Shown piece after piece: positions 11,131 to 22,667 of a stretch of 64,000 nucleotides of DNA. Position 1 is the first letter of the stretch; each line of letters starts with the position of its first letter. The DNA lies in assembly GCA_036927565.1 (NCBI GenBank), contig JAYESD010000002.1:78615735-78679734 (forward strand), in the 5' to 3' direction. Under the pieces are notes generated by a model that saw only the letters and a program-made list of their open reading frames with translations, ran no database searches and had not been told where the DNA came from. This stretch comes from Tuctoria greenei (taxonomy: Eukaryota > Streptophyta > Magnoliopsida > Poales > Poaceae). A program made the translations under genes and the position numbers.

Positions 11131-11805
11131 TCAAACTGTGAGTTGATGACTTACTCCCTTTCTACTCAAAGCATCAGCCACTACATTGGCTTTCCCCGGA
11201 TGATAGTTGATCCCCAAATCATAATCTTTGATGAGCTCCAACCATCTTAGTTGCCTCAAGTTCAGATCTGTTTGTGTGAAAATATACTTCAAACTCTTAT
11301 GATCCGTATAAATTTCACACCTATGTCCAAGGATGTAGTGTCTCCAAATTTTCAATGCATGTACCACGGCTGCAAGTTCCAAATCAGGCGTTGGGTAATT
11401 CTTCTCATGCTTCTTCAATTGCCTCGATGCACATGCAACCACTTGACCTTCTTGCATGAGCACACATCCAAGTCCTTGCCTTGATGCATCGCAATAAATA
11501 TCAAAACTCTTGCTTACATCCGACAATACCAAAACTGGGGCTGTTGTCAACCTCTTCTTCAACTCCTCAAAACTGTTTTGACAAGCTTGAGTCCATTGGA
11601 AAGCCTTTCCCTTCATTAGCAACTCCGTCATTGGCTTGGCTATCTTGGAAAAGTCCTTGATGAATCGACGGTAATATCCAGCCATCCCAAGAAAACTTCT
11701 TATTTCCTTGACATTTTGCAGCGGCTCCCATTTCAACACGTCTCTCACTTTTTCGGGGTCAACCGATACTCCTCCTCCTGAGATGATATGACCCAAAAAT
11801 GACAC
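11131..11805 (-). pseudogene. pol: Element C pol: reverse transcriptase thumb and RNase H
   Basis: The amino end covers the connection (SFLGMAGYYRRFI). The RNase H carries its four acidic positions: the Asp of YCDAS, the Glu of LELAAV, the Asp of YTDHKSL and the Asp of VADALS. The stretch ends just after the Gly-Val-Ser linker. All catalytic residues are kept although the larger frame is not. Confidence 0.9.
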
Positions 11806-11818
11806 CTTTCAACCAAAA

Positions 11819-12118
11819 CTAACACTTGTTGAACTTGGCATACAATTGATGCTCCCTCAGTTTCTGCAATGTAAGCGTCAAGTGTTCCTCATGTTCCTTC
11901 TCATCCTTCGAGTAGATCATAATGTCATCAATAAACACCACAACAAACTTATCCAAGTACTCCATGAAGACCTTATTCATGAGGTACATAAAGTGCGCAG
12001 GTGCATTTGTCAATCCAAAAGACATCACGGTGTACTCATAAGATCCATATCGTGTTCTAAAAGTTGTTTTGGGTATGTCCGATGGTCTAATCTTCATTTG
12101 AAAGTATCCTGTCCTCAA
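11819..12118 (-). pseudogene. pol: Element C pol: reverse transcriptase palm
   Basis: Holds the FIDD catalytic motif (VVFIDDIMIYS) and the preceding SFGLTNAPAHF block. Frame breaks lie on both sides (11806-11818 and 12119-12136). Confidence 0.9.
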
Positions 12119-12136
12119 ATCAATCTTAGAGAAGAC

Positions 12137-13579
12137 TCACGCACCCTTCATATGATCAAACAAGTCTTCTATGTGTGGCATGGTGTACTTGTTCTTGATT
12201 GTCACCTCGTTGAGAGCTCGGTAATCTACACACATCATTTGGGTTCCATCTTTCTTGTCCACAAACAGCACGAGCGCTCCCCGAAGTGAAAAGCTTGGCC
12301 AAATAAAACCTTTCTCTAGTTGCTCTTGAATTTGCTTCTTGAGCTCCGCTAATTCCATAGGGGGCATCCTATATGGCCTCTTAGCTATAGGTGCAGTTCC
12401 AAGTATTAAATCAATAACAAACTCAATGTCTCGATCAGGTGGCATACCTGGCAACTCGTTCGGAAAAACATCCAAAAATTCACACACCACCGAAATATCC
12501 TCAATTGCGGCACCGTCCATATGATTCAGCTCCAATTGCCTTGGTGCGGTTTGAGATGCTTCAAATTCTACGGTGATCCCTTCTTCATTGGTCAACTTCA
12601 CCATCTTCGTGGCACACTCAATGACTCCATTGTGCTTCCTCAACCAGTCCATACCAAGTATAATGTCCAATCCTTGAGAATCCAAAACAATGAGGTTGGT
12701 GGAGAAGTCTACCTCCCTTATTCTAAGGCTTACTTTTGGACGTACTATATTTGTCCTCATATCTCCTCCAGGAGACTTAACCAATAGAGTAAACTTCATA
12801 TGAGAGATAGGCAAACTATACTTGGCAACATACTTTGATGCAATGAATGAATGCGATGCTCCAGAATCAAATAACATAGTCGCGGGGTTGGAGTTTGCGA
12901 GAAACATACCAATGACCACGTCATCCGCTTGTTGAGCATCCTCCGTAGAGACATGGTTCACATTGCCACGAGCAAAATTCTGCTGTCCACGGTTCCCTTG
13001 TGGCGCTCCTCCATTAGGTCTTGGGTTTTGCCTCGACACATTGCTTCCTTGACCAAGGCCTGACTTAGGACATTGATGCGCAAAGTGTCCAGCTTCTTCG
13101 GAAGTATAGCACTTCTTAACACCACCAGAATTATTGGGGCGAGCTTGGTTTTGAACACTTGCAGCAGGAAAGTTAGCACGAGGTACAAAAGGCATTGGAG
13201 GCCTAGTTGCTTGCATGACAGGGCGCTGCTGCACAAACTGAGCTGGGCGCGGTGCAAATCCAGGGCGTTGAGCAGGAATAGAAGAGCTGTAATAAGGCGC
13301 ATTGGGCGGCGCAAAGCGAGGGCGCACATTACTCCCTTGTTGCTGTCCTTGATATCGCGCCTTTCTCTTATTGTCTTGCTCCATCTCACGAATCTTGTTC
13401 TCAACCACAATTGCTTTGTCCACAAGATTCTGAAAATTTGCATAATCACAGTTGAGTAGTTGCACTTGGATCTCATTGTTCAAGCCCCTCATGAACAAGT
13501 ATTGTTTCCGGCTGTCCTGACTAACATCCTCAGGCGCATATCTTGAGAGTTGACTGAACTTGTTGAGATATTCTCTCAC
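12137..13579 (-). pseudogene. gag-pol: Element C: gag carboxyl half, protease and reverse transcriptase fingers
   Basis: A 480-codon open stretch showing that gag and pol share one frame here. The order is the gag C-terminal domain (residues 1-110), a proline-rich linker, a degenerate zinc knuckle (CYTSEEAGHFAHQC, second Cys replaced), the aspartic protease with FDSGASHSFI at about residue 238, and the fingers with KKDGTQMMCVDYRALN. It is broken from gag's start by a small deletion near 13580-13597. Confidence 0.9.
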
Positions 13580-13596
13580 GCTTGATCTTCCTTGCC

Positions 13597-14130
13597 TTAA
13601 TTCTCAAATTCTTGCCTCTTCAAGATCATAACACCTTCCGACACATAATGAGAGCGAAAACTCTCCTTGAATTCAGCCCAAGTAATCCTCTCTTGATTCT
13701 CGTGAGCATTGCAATAAGCATCCCACCAATCCGCAGCTGCTCCAACGAGTTGATGAGAAGCAAATAGCACATTCTCCAGGTCATTGCATTGGAAAATAGC
13801 TAACTTCTTCTCCACAGACTTGAGCCAGTCATCCACATCCATAGGGTCAGCAGCTTGAGCAAAGGTCGGTGGCCTAGTCCTCTTAAACTCTCCCAATCGG
13901 TTATGAGGAGGCGGGGGTGGTGGTGGAGGCATGTGGGGCTGATTGTTGATGTTGCCAGCCTGCAGCTGTCCCATAGTATGTATCATGGTCTGCAGGAGCT
14001 GGTTTTGCATAGCCAATAGCTGCTCAATATTAATAGCTCCTTGAGTAGATCCTTGCACAATGTTGCTCTGAGGCACTCCATTGTTCTCCTCCTCATCATT
14101 AGCATCCCTCTGATTGTGAGTCCTCACCAT
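13597..14130 (-). pseudogene. gag: Element C: gag amino half
   Basis: ATG at 14128-14130, 250 bp below the primer site. Acidic, asparagine-rich start, eight prolines in a row, then the gag domain with WLKSVEKKLA and ADWWDA. Loss of frame near 13597 separates it from the carboxyl half. Unlike element H, C has no ORF between LTR and gag. Confidence 0.9.
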
Positions 14131-14380
14131 CTGGAGAAATGCAATAGGTAAGAATTAGAAGACGTCCCCAACTATATGCATCAAGGGATACGAGACTAAA
14201 CAACTAGCTATACTAGCCTAGGTGGACATGGTAATGCTAAAGCATCCCAAAATCCTCTATTAAGCACACAAGCAAGCAATATATAGCAACAGCACACCAA
14301 CCAAGAACACATCGATTCCTGAGTCTCCTATGTGCTCTAAAGTGTCCATTCTATCTAGGCTGCATCCTACGGTCAACCTG

Positions 14381-14397
14381 TGGCTCTGATACCAATC
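14381..14397 (-). other. Primer binding site of element C
   Basis: Minus-strand TTGGTATCAGAGCCA, a full match to the initiator-Met tRNA 3' end type, within two bases of the LTR end. Confidence 0.9.
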
Positions 14398-17159
14398 TGT
14401 GACGCTCGGTTCTGAAAAAGAACCAAGCTAACGCATATGTGTGCCCAGGATGTTCATCACACATACACGAGTGCATTCACAAAAGTGTATACAGAAAATT
14501 ACCACAGAACAATATTGATTAACCAAATTTTATTAAACAAACCATATTATTCTCGAATACAAGCTCTAATGAATATTAATGACAAGTTCAACTAATGCAG
14601 CGGAAATACTCTAATTAAGCAAACTAAACAGCTAAGCAGCATAAGCAATAGGGTATAGCGCAACTCCAATCAACACCACAGGCAAGCTGATGGTAGACAC
14701 AGCATAGAACCCCGCATTACCGCCATTAAACTCCCAATCCTAACCTGCAACTGTTTGGGGGGGGGGGGATTGCAAGAGTGAGTACATGTCGTACTCAGCA
14801 AGTGTGGAAAGTATGACATGTGGCTGATTCAAATGACGACAATAATAATGGCAAAGTGCTGAAAAGTACATTAAAACATTTGAAAAGCAATATATTATAT
14901 TTATATGAATCAAACCCATCATAAGCCATAAGTAATATCATAATACCAGTCCATATTCCATATTCATCATCATATACCCATATCCATATTCAATACCAGA
15001 CTTCAATTCATAACCATCCATAACCATTACCAAACCATAACAATCCCAAATACCATCCCAATACCGAGTTCCCTCTAATCATGGAAGTTGTCTAGGTGCT
15101 CATAACCGGGAGCACGGCTATCATGATAGTTCTAACACTCTGCAGAGTTTGTACCACTTTACCCACGTGTTTGTGATTTCATCACCTGTCGGTGACTAAA
15201 GAACCTCCCTTATGCCAATTACACTTCCTTTGGTGTATGGCCAAAAGATCACAAAATAGCCTTTACACAGGGATTACTAGCCTATTTAGACCCCACTGAG
15301 GTTTCACCGGTGGCGATGTCTCCTACAGAGCACATCCTTAACCAAGGGCCCCCTCTTGAGCCATTCAGATTCCAGGATAGTCCCACCAATCATTAACAAA
15401 CCCAATTCGACTACCCCTTCCCCGAGCATCCACAATGGTCCAAACAGCACTAGCAAAGCCCTAATTAGTCAGCTACGCCGCACCCATACTTATCCTCGTG
15501 GTGGCACTGTAGTCCTGACTTATTCTTGCATGAACCGATCCTTAGATCTAAAGCAAGCAAACCACCATAACATCCAATTCATCCACATACCATGCTTTCT
15601 TAGATCACCCATTACCATATCATATTTAACCAGTTCATGTTAACCATAATCTCATCCATGCATAATTAAATTGAGTGGTATAGTTGTTTCCCATCCCAGT
15701 TGATTAAGCGAAGAAATGGTAAAAAGCCCTTCCCGACTCTCTACCATATATTCCAGCTGACAAGGGTGGTCAACAAAACTAGTAAACTTCCTACCGTGGG
15801 ATTTCCATCAAAATTGACACAAGCATGCAGTTTTGCAAACAAAACATTTATTTTAAAACAGCATAAATATGCTTCAAGGACACTTGCCTTGCTCTTGCGG
15901 TTGATTAGGGTCAAAGCCTTCAAACTCTTGATGCTGAAGATCCTCCGCGGCACTCTCTAGCGCAAATTCGTCTAATCCGCACAATAAACATACAAGACAA
16001 GAACACAATCAAAGAGTGCACATATATTACCCAATATGACATGACATGCATGATTGATGCAAATGCAAGGTGGAATTTGTCAATAGATTGCTTTTAATGA
16101 TCAATAAAAAGTTCTAATAGCTTTTAACAAGTTTATACAGGTTTGGATGTGATTAGTTCAAATTTTAGAATTAATTCAACACAATTTAACCAAAAAGATC
16201 GGACTAGTCCGCTAGGGACCGGACAAGTCCGCACTCTGCGAGATCAGCAGATTAGGGTTTTCTAGATCGACGTAAATTTGGAGATTAGGGGTTGAATTCA
16301 TGTAAGGAAAAGGGAATATAAGGTATACCAGGTGTTTAGAACCCTAATGAATCAAGAAACATGGAGGTAGCACTTGGATCTTGAGAATCTAGGGTTGGTG
16401 ATGAACTTGGAGATGAATTGGTGATGAAGAACGAAACTTGGTGGAGATCTTGATCCTCTTTCGTTTCCTCCTCTTCTTCTTCTTGCTTGGGATCTTCTCC
16501 TCCCTCCTTGGTGGTGGCTCTCCATGAACTAGGGTTTGGGTGGGGTGGAAAAGTGGCAAATAGATGTCAAACCAAGGGGTGGGGTTGTTTATATAGAGGT
16601 GGAGGCTAGGGTTAGATGGATTTCGAGTTTGGGATGAGTAGGGGCCGATTTAGAGTCCCACATGGGCTCTAAAAGAGTTAGGCACGACATCCCTACGCCC
16701 ACTTAACGTGAAACCCAAGAAACAAGTCGTAAAACAAAAGATCAACTCGGAGTCACGAAATATTGGACAAGTCCGACTTTAAACAGAGAGGAAAATGGAA
16801 AAGTCCGCTGGAACACCGGACTAGTCTGGAAAAGTCCAGGGACTTAGCAAAATTTCAAGGATTCTTGGAATATCGAACTAGTCCGCACAAAATCGGACAA
16901 GTCCGAAAGTTTCCAGAGCCAAAATCGGACTAGTCCACAGCAAAAACGAACATGTCCGTTTTTAGTGAGAGAGAAATCGGACTAGTCCTCAGTAAAATCG
17001 GACTAGTCCGCACTTTCCTGCATTTTAAGTGCGGTTTTGTTCCAAATCAATTTTAAATGCTCCAAATCAATTTTAAACTCGTTCCTCTTGTTGTGGGTTA
17101 ATGTTAAACATGTATATGAATGTATGTAGGGCATGATGCATGAAAATGAGGGTGTTACA
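14398..17159 (-). repeat. 5' LTR of element C (2762 bp)
   Basis: Same ends and layout as the 3' copy: a 12-base G run (14757-14768), the hairpin near 14785-14822, a TATA box at 16588-16597 and the palindrome array at about 16765-17010. It lacks about 73 bp of the array, corresponding to 9106-9179 of the other copy. The deletion runs from one CGGACAAGT site to the next, as expected from recombination between sites. Confidence 0.92.
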
Positions 17160-17164
17160 ACCAT
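17160..17164. repeat. Target site duplication of element C, right copy
   Basis: ACCAT, identical to 6755-6759. Confidence 0.9.
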
Positions 17165-17475
17165 CGAATCTTCTTGTTCCTTGTGACTCTCTCCTTTGTT
17201 CCAAAGATTTTGATCAGTTGCTAGGCATAAGTCAAATCTGCCACTAGATCCAATTCATCAATGGGTACCTTTTCTTCTGGTACCCTTAAGAACTTCTTGA
17301 TCTGAGAAACATGAAATACATCATGAACATCAGAAAGTCTTGCTCGCGACTCCAATTTATATGCCACTTCTCCATGTGTGCCCAAAATCGTGAATGGTCC
17401 AATATAGCGAGGTGCCAACTTGCCTTTGACGTTAAATATCCTATGACCTTGTATAGGTGGCACTTTGAGGTACAC
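17165..17475 (-). pseudogene. pol: Element B pol: integrase carboxyl part and start of chromodomain
   Basis: Contains APRYIGPFTIL, the VFHVSQIKKF linker and the first chromodomain strand ending in an Arg-Trp pair at the C insertion point. A stop (TAG, 17221-17223) falls in the linker. It continues in sense to 6754 once C is removed. Confidence 0.85.
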
Positions 17476-17623
17476 GAAGTCTCTAACCTCAAAAGCCGGA
17501 TTCCTGTGCCGATTATCCGTTTAGCCTTTTTGTCGTGACTAAGCAACCTTCCAGTTTTCACGGATTATCTAGGCTTGCTTTTCGGCGTCCTGTATCACAT
17601 TTATCTGGTCCAAATACTTGGGT

Positions 17624-18462
17624 TTATCCCGTCTCATTCCAAAACAAGGGTGTTCTACACCTCCTTCCATACAGTGCCTCATATGGCGACATCTTCAGAC
17701 TTGGTTGGTAGCTGTTGTTGTAGGAGAATTCAGCATATGGCAGTGTTTTGTCCCAACTTTCTCCACATTTTAGCACACACGCTCTTAGCATGTCCTCCAA
17801 TATCTGATTTGTCCTTTCAGTTTGTCCATCTATTTGAGGATGATATGCAGAACTAAATTTTAGCTGAGTTCCCATAGACTCGTGCAGTTTCTGCAATAAC
17901 CTAGAGGTAAATTGAGACTCTCCGTCGGACACTATTCTCTTAAGTACTCGGTATAAACACACTATTCCTCCCATATACAGTTCTGCCAGCTTCACACCAT
18001 CACATATAGTCTTGACAGGGATAAAATGTGCAGATTGGTCAATTGATCCACAATAACCCATATTGAGTCATATCCCGACCGGGTGCTCGGTAAACCAACT
18101 ATGAAATCCATACCAACTTCTTCCCAATTCCATTCCGGTATCTTTAATGGCTGCAATAGTCCATTTGGCCTTTGGTACCCAGCCTTCACTCGTTGGGACA
18201 CATCACATAATGCAACATAAGTAGCTATGTACTTCTTCATTCCATCCCACCAGTAACACATCTTCAAGTCCTTGTACATTTGTGTACAACCTGAATGAAT
18301 TGAATAAGGCGAGTCATGTGCCTCCTTCAATATCATCTCCCAAAGATGCTTCACATTAGGCACAACAATTTGTTTCCCAATCCATAGCGTGCCGGTGTCA
18401 TCTTCGTCAAACCTCCATTCTCTCCCCACTTGGATTGTCCTTGATCTCTTGGATCTTCTCAT
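17624..18462 (-). pseudogene. pol: Element B pol: integrase zinc domain and core
   Basis: Two overlapping frames shifted against each other near 18000. The first (17992-18462) has SIHSGCTQMYK, the zinc ligands and MDFIVGLPST with the first Asp. In the second block of the zinc domain one Cys reads Ser (LCDVSQ). The other frame (17624-18061) has SDGESQFTS with the second Asp and DGQTERTNQ with the Glu. Catalytic residues are present but the frame is broken. Confidence 0.87.
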
Positions 18463-18544
18463 CCTTTGTATGACCTTCTTGTATTTCTTGTTCCAGTGTC
18501 AGGTTTATTTCCATTGTTCCCATTTCATTTGCGAATCTGAGACG

Positions 18545-18549
18545 CAATC
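18545..18549. repeat. Target site duplication of element E, left copy
   Basis: CAATC; the right copy at 30907-30911 reads TAATC. One mismatch fits the element's age. The intact homologous site in element H reads CAATC followed by GTTCA. Confidence 0.8.
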
Positions 18550-18636
18550 CGTTGATACCATGCATACTAGGTATCCCTTCGTACTAGAGGGAGACACGTT
18601 GAGTTCCACCTTCCAGTGTTGTGGACTTCCGGAGGC

Positions 18637-18875
18637 AACGTGTGTCCTGCAGTGCCAGACCTACCTCCTTCCTTAGGGTGGCTCTGGTGGTGCCACGTGT
18701 CCCGCAGTGCCAGACCTGCCTTCCTCCTTAGGGTGGCTTCGGTGCTGCCACGTGTCCAGTAGCTCCGGACCGGCCTCCCCAATAAGGGAAGCTCCAGTGC
18801 TACCACGTGTCCAGTAGCTCCGGACCTACCTCCTTGCAGAAGGAAGCTCTGGGACTGCCACATGTCACACGTCCG
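18637..18875 (+). promoter_or_regulatory. G-box (ABRE-like) repeat array in U3 of LTR E
   Basis: CACGTG cores at 18694, 18749 and 18804, each in the context GCCACGTGTCC or ACCACGTGTCC, 55 bp apart, with decayed relatives at 18637 (AACGTG) and about 18857 (CACATG). CACGTGTC is the established plant ABRE/G-box bound by bZIP factors. AGCTCCGG sites alternate with them. I infer stress or hormone control of the LTR. Confidence 0.65.
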
Positions 18876-19147
18876 GATCTATGTCTACAGCAGGTAGACT
18901 CTTGGATCTCCAACAGCATGGACATTCAAGGGCTATCAATTGGCTATTACAATACCTGGTTAACACGTCATTAATGCCATATTAGTGATGCACGATCATA
19001 GGACTATCAAGACCGATAACGCTTCTATTAAAGCACGTTATCACACTATTAACCCCCATTAACACCCGTATATCATGCATAGGGTGGTTATTACAGCCAG
19101 GCCACCTGTCGGGCTGCAGCACATACTGTAAGAGTCATTCCTTTGCA

Positions 19148-19154
19148 TATAAAA
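19148..19154 (+). promoter_or_regulatory. TATA box of LTR E
   Basis: TATAAAA followed by GGACTG; the same box is at 30660-30666 in the 3' LTR and 36497-36503 in LTR G. The start site should be near 19180. Confidence 0.75.
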
Positions 19155-19396
19155 GGACTGTTGTACACAGTAGAACACAAGTCATTCAAACTAGCTCACC
19201 AGAATACTCGTTCAAAGCAATCCAATACACAAACACCGCGTGGATTAGGGTATTACGCCCAGGCGGCCCAAATAATGTAAAACTCCTTATGTCATCTCGT
19301 TCTTGGATCTTGATTTTGCTCCCTACCTAAATACGAACCTGCGGGGACTACTTGTTAGTAGTACCGGGTGAAGTGTCGTTGGAACACTTCGACATT

Positions 19397-19414
19397 TGGC
19401 GTGCCAGGTAGGGG
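19397..19414 (+). other. Primer binding site of element E
   Basis: TGGCGTGCCAGGTAGGGG, two bases after the LTR. Element G carries the variant TGGCACGCCAGGTAGGGG. I do not assign the tRNA with confidence. Confidence 0.75.
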
Positions 19415-19433
19415 CAGTTTCAAGATCTCCAAG

Positions 19434-20915
19434 ATGGTGAACTCAGCTGCCGCGTTAAATGGACGGGCTGAACAAGCTGTTGGTGGAAATCCCGCCAATG
19501 CGCGGCAATCGGAAAATGTCGTTCCACAACCAACACTACCTACTCCAGCACCAAACAATGCACATCAGGATTGTGACTTTATGTTGGTCACGGAATTGAC
19601 CAACAACCCATACCACGCGGTGAACACAGCGCGGACTCTCCTCCAGCATCTTCTAGTGTCGGTAGCTCCTTCGGTCACGCTGGAACAATGGCGTGCTGAT
19701 GTTGAGCATCTGGTTGCAGCCGCAGCCACAGCACTCAACAACCAGTGTTTGCCCGATGCATGGCAGGCACCTTCCCGTAACAGGATCTTGTCTGGAAGAC
19801 TTGGTCTTATGGCGTCGCAGCTCAGGACACGTATGCCCTCTCAGCATGCGATGTCTTTACCCTCAGGGGCTTGCCGGACTCATACGACATCGAGGTCTCT
19901 GGTCGGAGCTCGACCGCCGGTACATGAGGTAGGATGGCCGTGTCAACATTGAGCATAGTCGCGAGAGGCGACTTCCTCGTCAAAAACCTTCTCCTCTGGG
20001 AGTCGGAGGCGGCTGTTCAGCCCTCGCCTTACATCTCCGCATGTTGGAGTTACCACCCAAGTTCCGGCCTCATTTGCTAGAGATGTATGATGGGACAGAC
20101 AACCGTGTCGAATTTCCTCAAATCTACTCCACCGCTATCCTCGCGGCACCAGGGAATGAGGCTGTCATGGCCAATTACTTCCCAGTTGCTTTGACCGGGA
20201 CTGCAACGTCCTGGTTTATGAGTCTATCCCCTCACTCCATCTATAGTTGGGGGGAATTATGTCGCTAGTTCACTGCCAACTTCAGGAGATCCTATACCCG
20301 GCCTGACACGAGCTGGACCTTTTTGCTGTACAGCAAAAGCTGGGACAGTCACTGCGATCCTTCATCCAAAGATTCTCTCAGGTACGTGACATAATTCCTT
20401 CTATCTCAGATGCCTCTATGGTTGTTGCCTAACGACAGGGTGTTCGAGATAAGAAGATGCTGGAGAAGTTGGCAACCAAGGATATTTGTAGTGTCACGAA
20501 GCTCTTCAGCCTGGCTGACAAATGTGTTAGAGCTATGGAGGGTTGTGAGATGCACTACAAACCAGCTGTAGAGGTTGGTCAGTCTGCCTCCAAAGCCAGA
20601 TCTACTGCCAATGGAAGTGGCAAAAAGAAAAAGAAGTCAAGTGGCAAGAAGAAGTCACTTGTCGGCACACCTACAGATGTCGCTGCCACAACAGCTGATG
20701 CTGGGGGCCATGCGTCGACAAGCTACCTCGATCATCGTCTGAAGACGGTGACAAGATGTAGTGTACAATCCACAAGTCTATGGCCCACAAGCTCTAAGAT
20801 TGTCGCGAGGTCAATAGGCTTGCTGAACGCAACAACAAGCATCAAGATGACACACCTTTCTACCAGTGGGAAGGAAAACAAAAAGTCAACGAAGCTTTAT
20901 CTGATCAGAAGTTAG
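19434..20915 (+). pseudogene. gag: Element E gag, degenerate
   Basis: The ATG at 19434 begins a frame to 19952. The recognisable gag core is in a second piece (20041-20268) with MYDGTDNRVEF, VMANYFPVAL and the Trp-Phe block, broken by TAG at the end. A third piece (20457-20915) holds the C-terminal region and a lysine-rich stretch. At least two frame changes separate the pieces. The order matches Tat gags. Confidence 0.8.
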
Positions 20916-21010
20916 GCTTCCAAGATGCCAAGAAGGTTTTAAAAGCGGTCTACAAGACCGTCGATGACTCTAACACCAACTCCAACAACAAACATCGAAA
21001 GACTCTCCAT

Positions 21011-21290
21011 ATGATGTATGGAGGGTCCTGGGACATTACCTCTCGACGCATTGTTAAAACTTTGTGTCGGGAGATGGCTGCTGCTGCTCCCACACCCAAG
21101 GCGAAGCCCCATTGGATGTGGATGGACACTCCTATCACCTTCAATGATTCGGACTGTCCGAAGAACATCGCAGAAGCTAGACAATTGCCTCTGATGGTCT
21201 CCGTGACTATCCACAATATCTAGCTCTTCCATGTCTTGGTGGATGTTGGCACAACACCCAATCTAATTATTTTCGCAGCTTTGTGAATTT
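21011..21290 (+). pseudogene. Element E aspartic protease, degenerate
   Basis: The coding signal runs from GGSWDITSRRI through ITFNDSDC to VLVDVGTTPNLI. The active-site triplet, normally Asp-(Ser/Thr/Gly)-Gly, reads Asp-Val-Gly, and a TAG at 21222-21224 interrupts just before it. It would not be active. Confidence 0.7.
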
Positions 21291-21695
21291 ATAGCTCAAC
21301 CTCTCATATCTGAAGCCCTCGCACCCATCCTCCGGCGTGAGTCCGAGAGCCATAACACCTCCCAGTTTAGTGACTCTCCTGGTGACCTTCGGGATACCAG
21401 AGAACTACCGGTCTGAGAATGGTATTTGATGTGGCACACATCAACTTACCCTTCAACGCCATCCAAGGCTGGCCAACCCTGTATAAGTTCATGGCGGGGC
21501 CCATTTTGGCTACCCAGTGTTGAAGATGCCAACTCTATTAAGCGTCCTATGGATCCGAGGGGACTGCACTGCTGGAGTCACTGCGCTGGAAAAGCTTCAT
21601 GCGCTCGCAGCAGTGCAAGAAGCTAATCTGGCAAGGAGCAATCTGCTCAGCAACCTTTGAGCTCGCACCAGTGAGGCTCAACCTCTGCACCTCGT

Positions 21696-22544
21696 GTGCA
21701 TCCAAGCGACGACACCAACGTTCCTGTCAAAGTCGTCCAAATCGGCTTTGATGCCACTCAGACCACTCGTATATCGGGAGGCCTGGGTGACAAAAAGGAT
21801 CTCACGCTCGTTACTTTCCTCAGAGCAAATGTCAACGTGTTTGCATGGCAACCGTCACAAATGCCTGAGATCCCTAGAGAGGTGATCGAGAACCATCTGA
21901 AGATCTACCTCGATGCACGAACTATACAACAGAAGCCCTGGAAGCAATCTGTTGAGCAGCAGAGTTTCATTCGAGAAGAAGTCAAGAAGTTACTCGACGC
22001 TGGATTCATCCGGGAGGTACATCATCCACAATGGCTAGCAAATCCAGTCGTCGTGCCAAAGGTCAGCGGGAAGCTTCGAATGTGCATCGACTACACCACT
22101 TTGAATAAGGCATGTCCAAAAGACCCCTTTCCACTACCAAGAATAGATCAAATAGTGGATTCTACCTTTGGATGTGAGCTTTTATGTTTCTTAGATGCAT
22201 ATTCTAGTTTCCATAAAATTCCAACGTCTAATAAAGATGAAGAGCACACTGCTTTTATTATAGTAGATGGTCTCTATTGTTATAGAGCAATGCCTTATGG
22301 TCTCAAAAATGCACTCTCCACCTTTGTGCGAGCTATGCACAAAACCTTTGGGGAGCTCATTCGGGGCCTAGTGGAAATATATATCGATGACATCGTTGTC
22401 AAAGTGAAGAAGAAAGACTCATTGCTCGACCATCTCCAATCTGTCTTTGACAAGCTGCGCTTGACACACAGAAAGCTCAACCCTGACAAGTGTGTCTTCG
22501 AGGTTTCCTTCAAAAAGCTTCTTGGATACTTGCTGACCCACTGA
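21696..22544 (+). pseudogene. pol: Element E reverse transcriptase
   Basis: The longest open stretch of E (282 codons). It shows LLDAGFIREV, KLRMCIDYTTLNKACPKD, the SSFHKI block, AMPYGLKNA and the catalytic YIDD (EIYIDDIVVK). It ends at a TGA in the connection (22542-22544). Palm residues are all kept. The protein upstream shows the usual linker PEIPREVIEN. Confidence 0.88.
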
Positions 22545-22667
22545 GTAATTGAAGCAAACCTATCCAAGATAAGAGCCATTGAAGCGATGTGACCTCCTGC
22601 CCGTGTCAAGGACGTATAGAAGCTTACTGGCTATCTAAAAGAGCGAGCGCTTCCTTTCTTCAAACTA

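Larger units (their letters stand above)
6760..17159 (-). mobile_element. Element C: full-length Tekay-type Ty3 retrotransposon (10.4 kb)
   Basis: Complete minus-strand element with both LTRs, a primer binding site, a polypurine tract and a 5-bp duplication. The coding order is gag, protease, reverse transcriptase, RNase H, integrase, chromodomain, which is diagnostic of chromoviruses. Several frameshifts and stops split the single gag-pol frame into about seven pieces, so it is non-autonomous. The LTRs are similar by eye apart from a U3 deletion in the 5' copy, which suggests a moderately recent insertion, younger than B. Long LTRs, an initiator-Met type primer site and a carboxyl chromodomain recall the rice RIRE3/RIRE8 group; that name is a guess. 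Confidence 0.92.
18550..19394 (+). repeat. 5' LTR of element E (845 bp)
   Basis: Runs from (T)GTTGATACC to CTTCGACA. U3 holds a repeat of about 55 bp, each unit with a G-box and an AGCTCCGGACC-like site; a TATA box lies at 19148-19154. The end is fixed by the primer site that follows. Confidence 0.9.
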
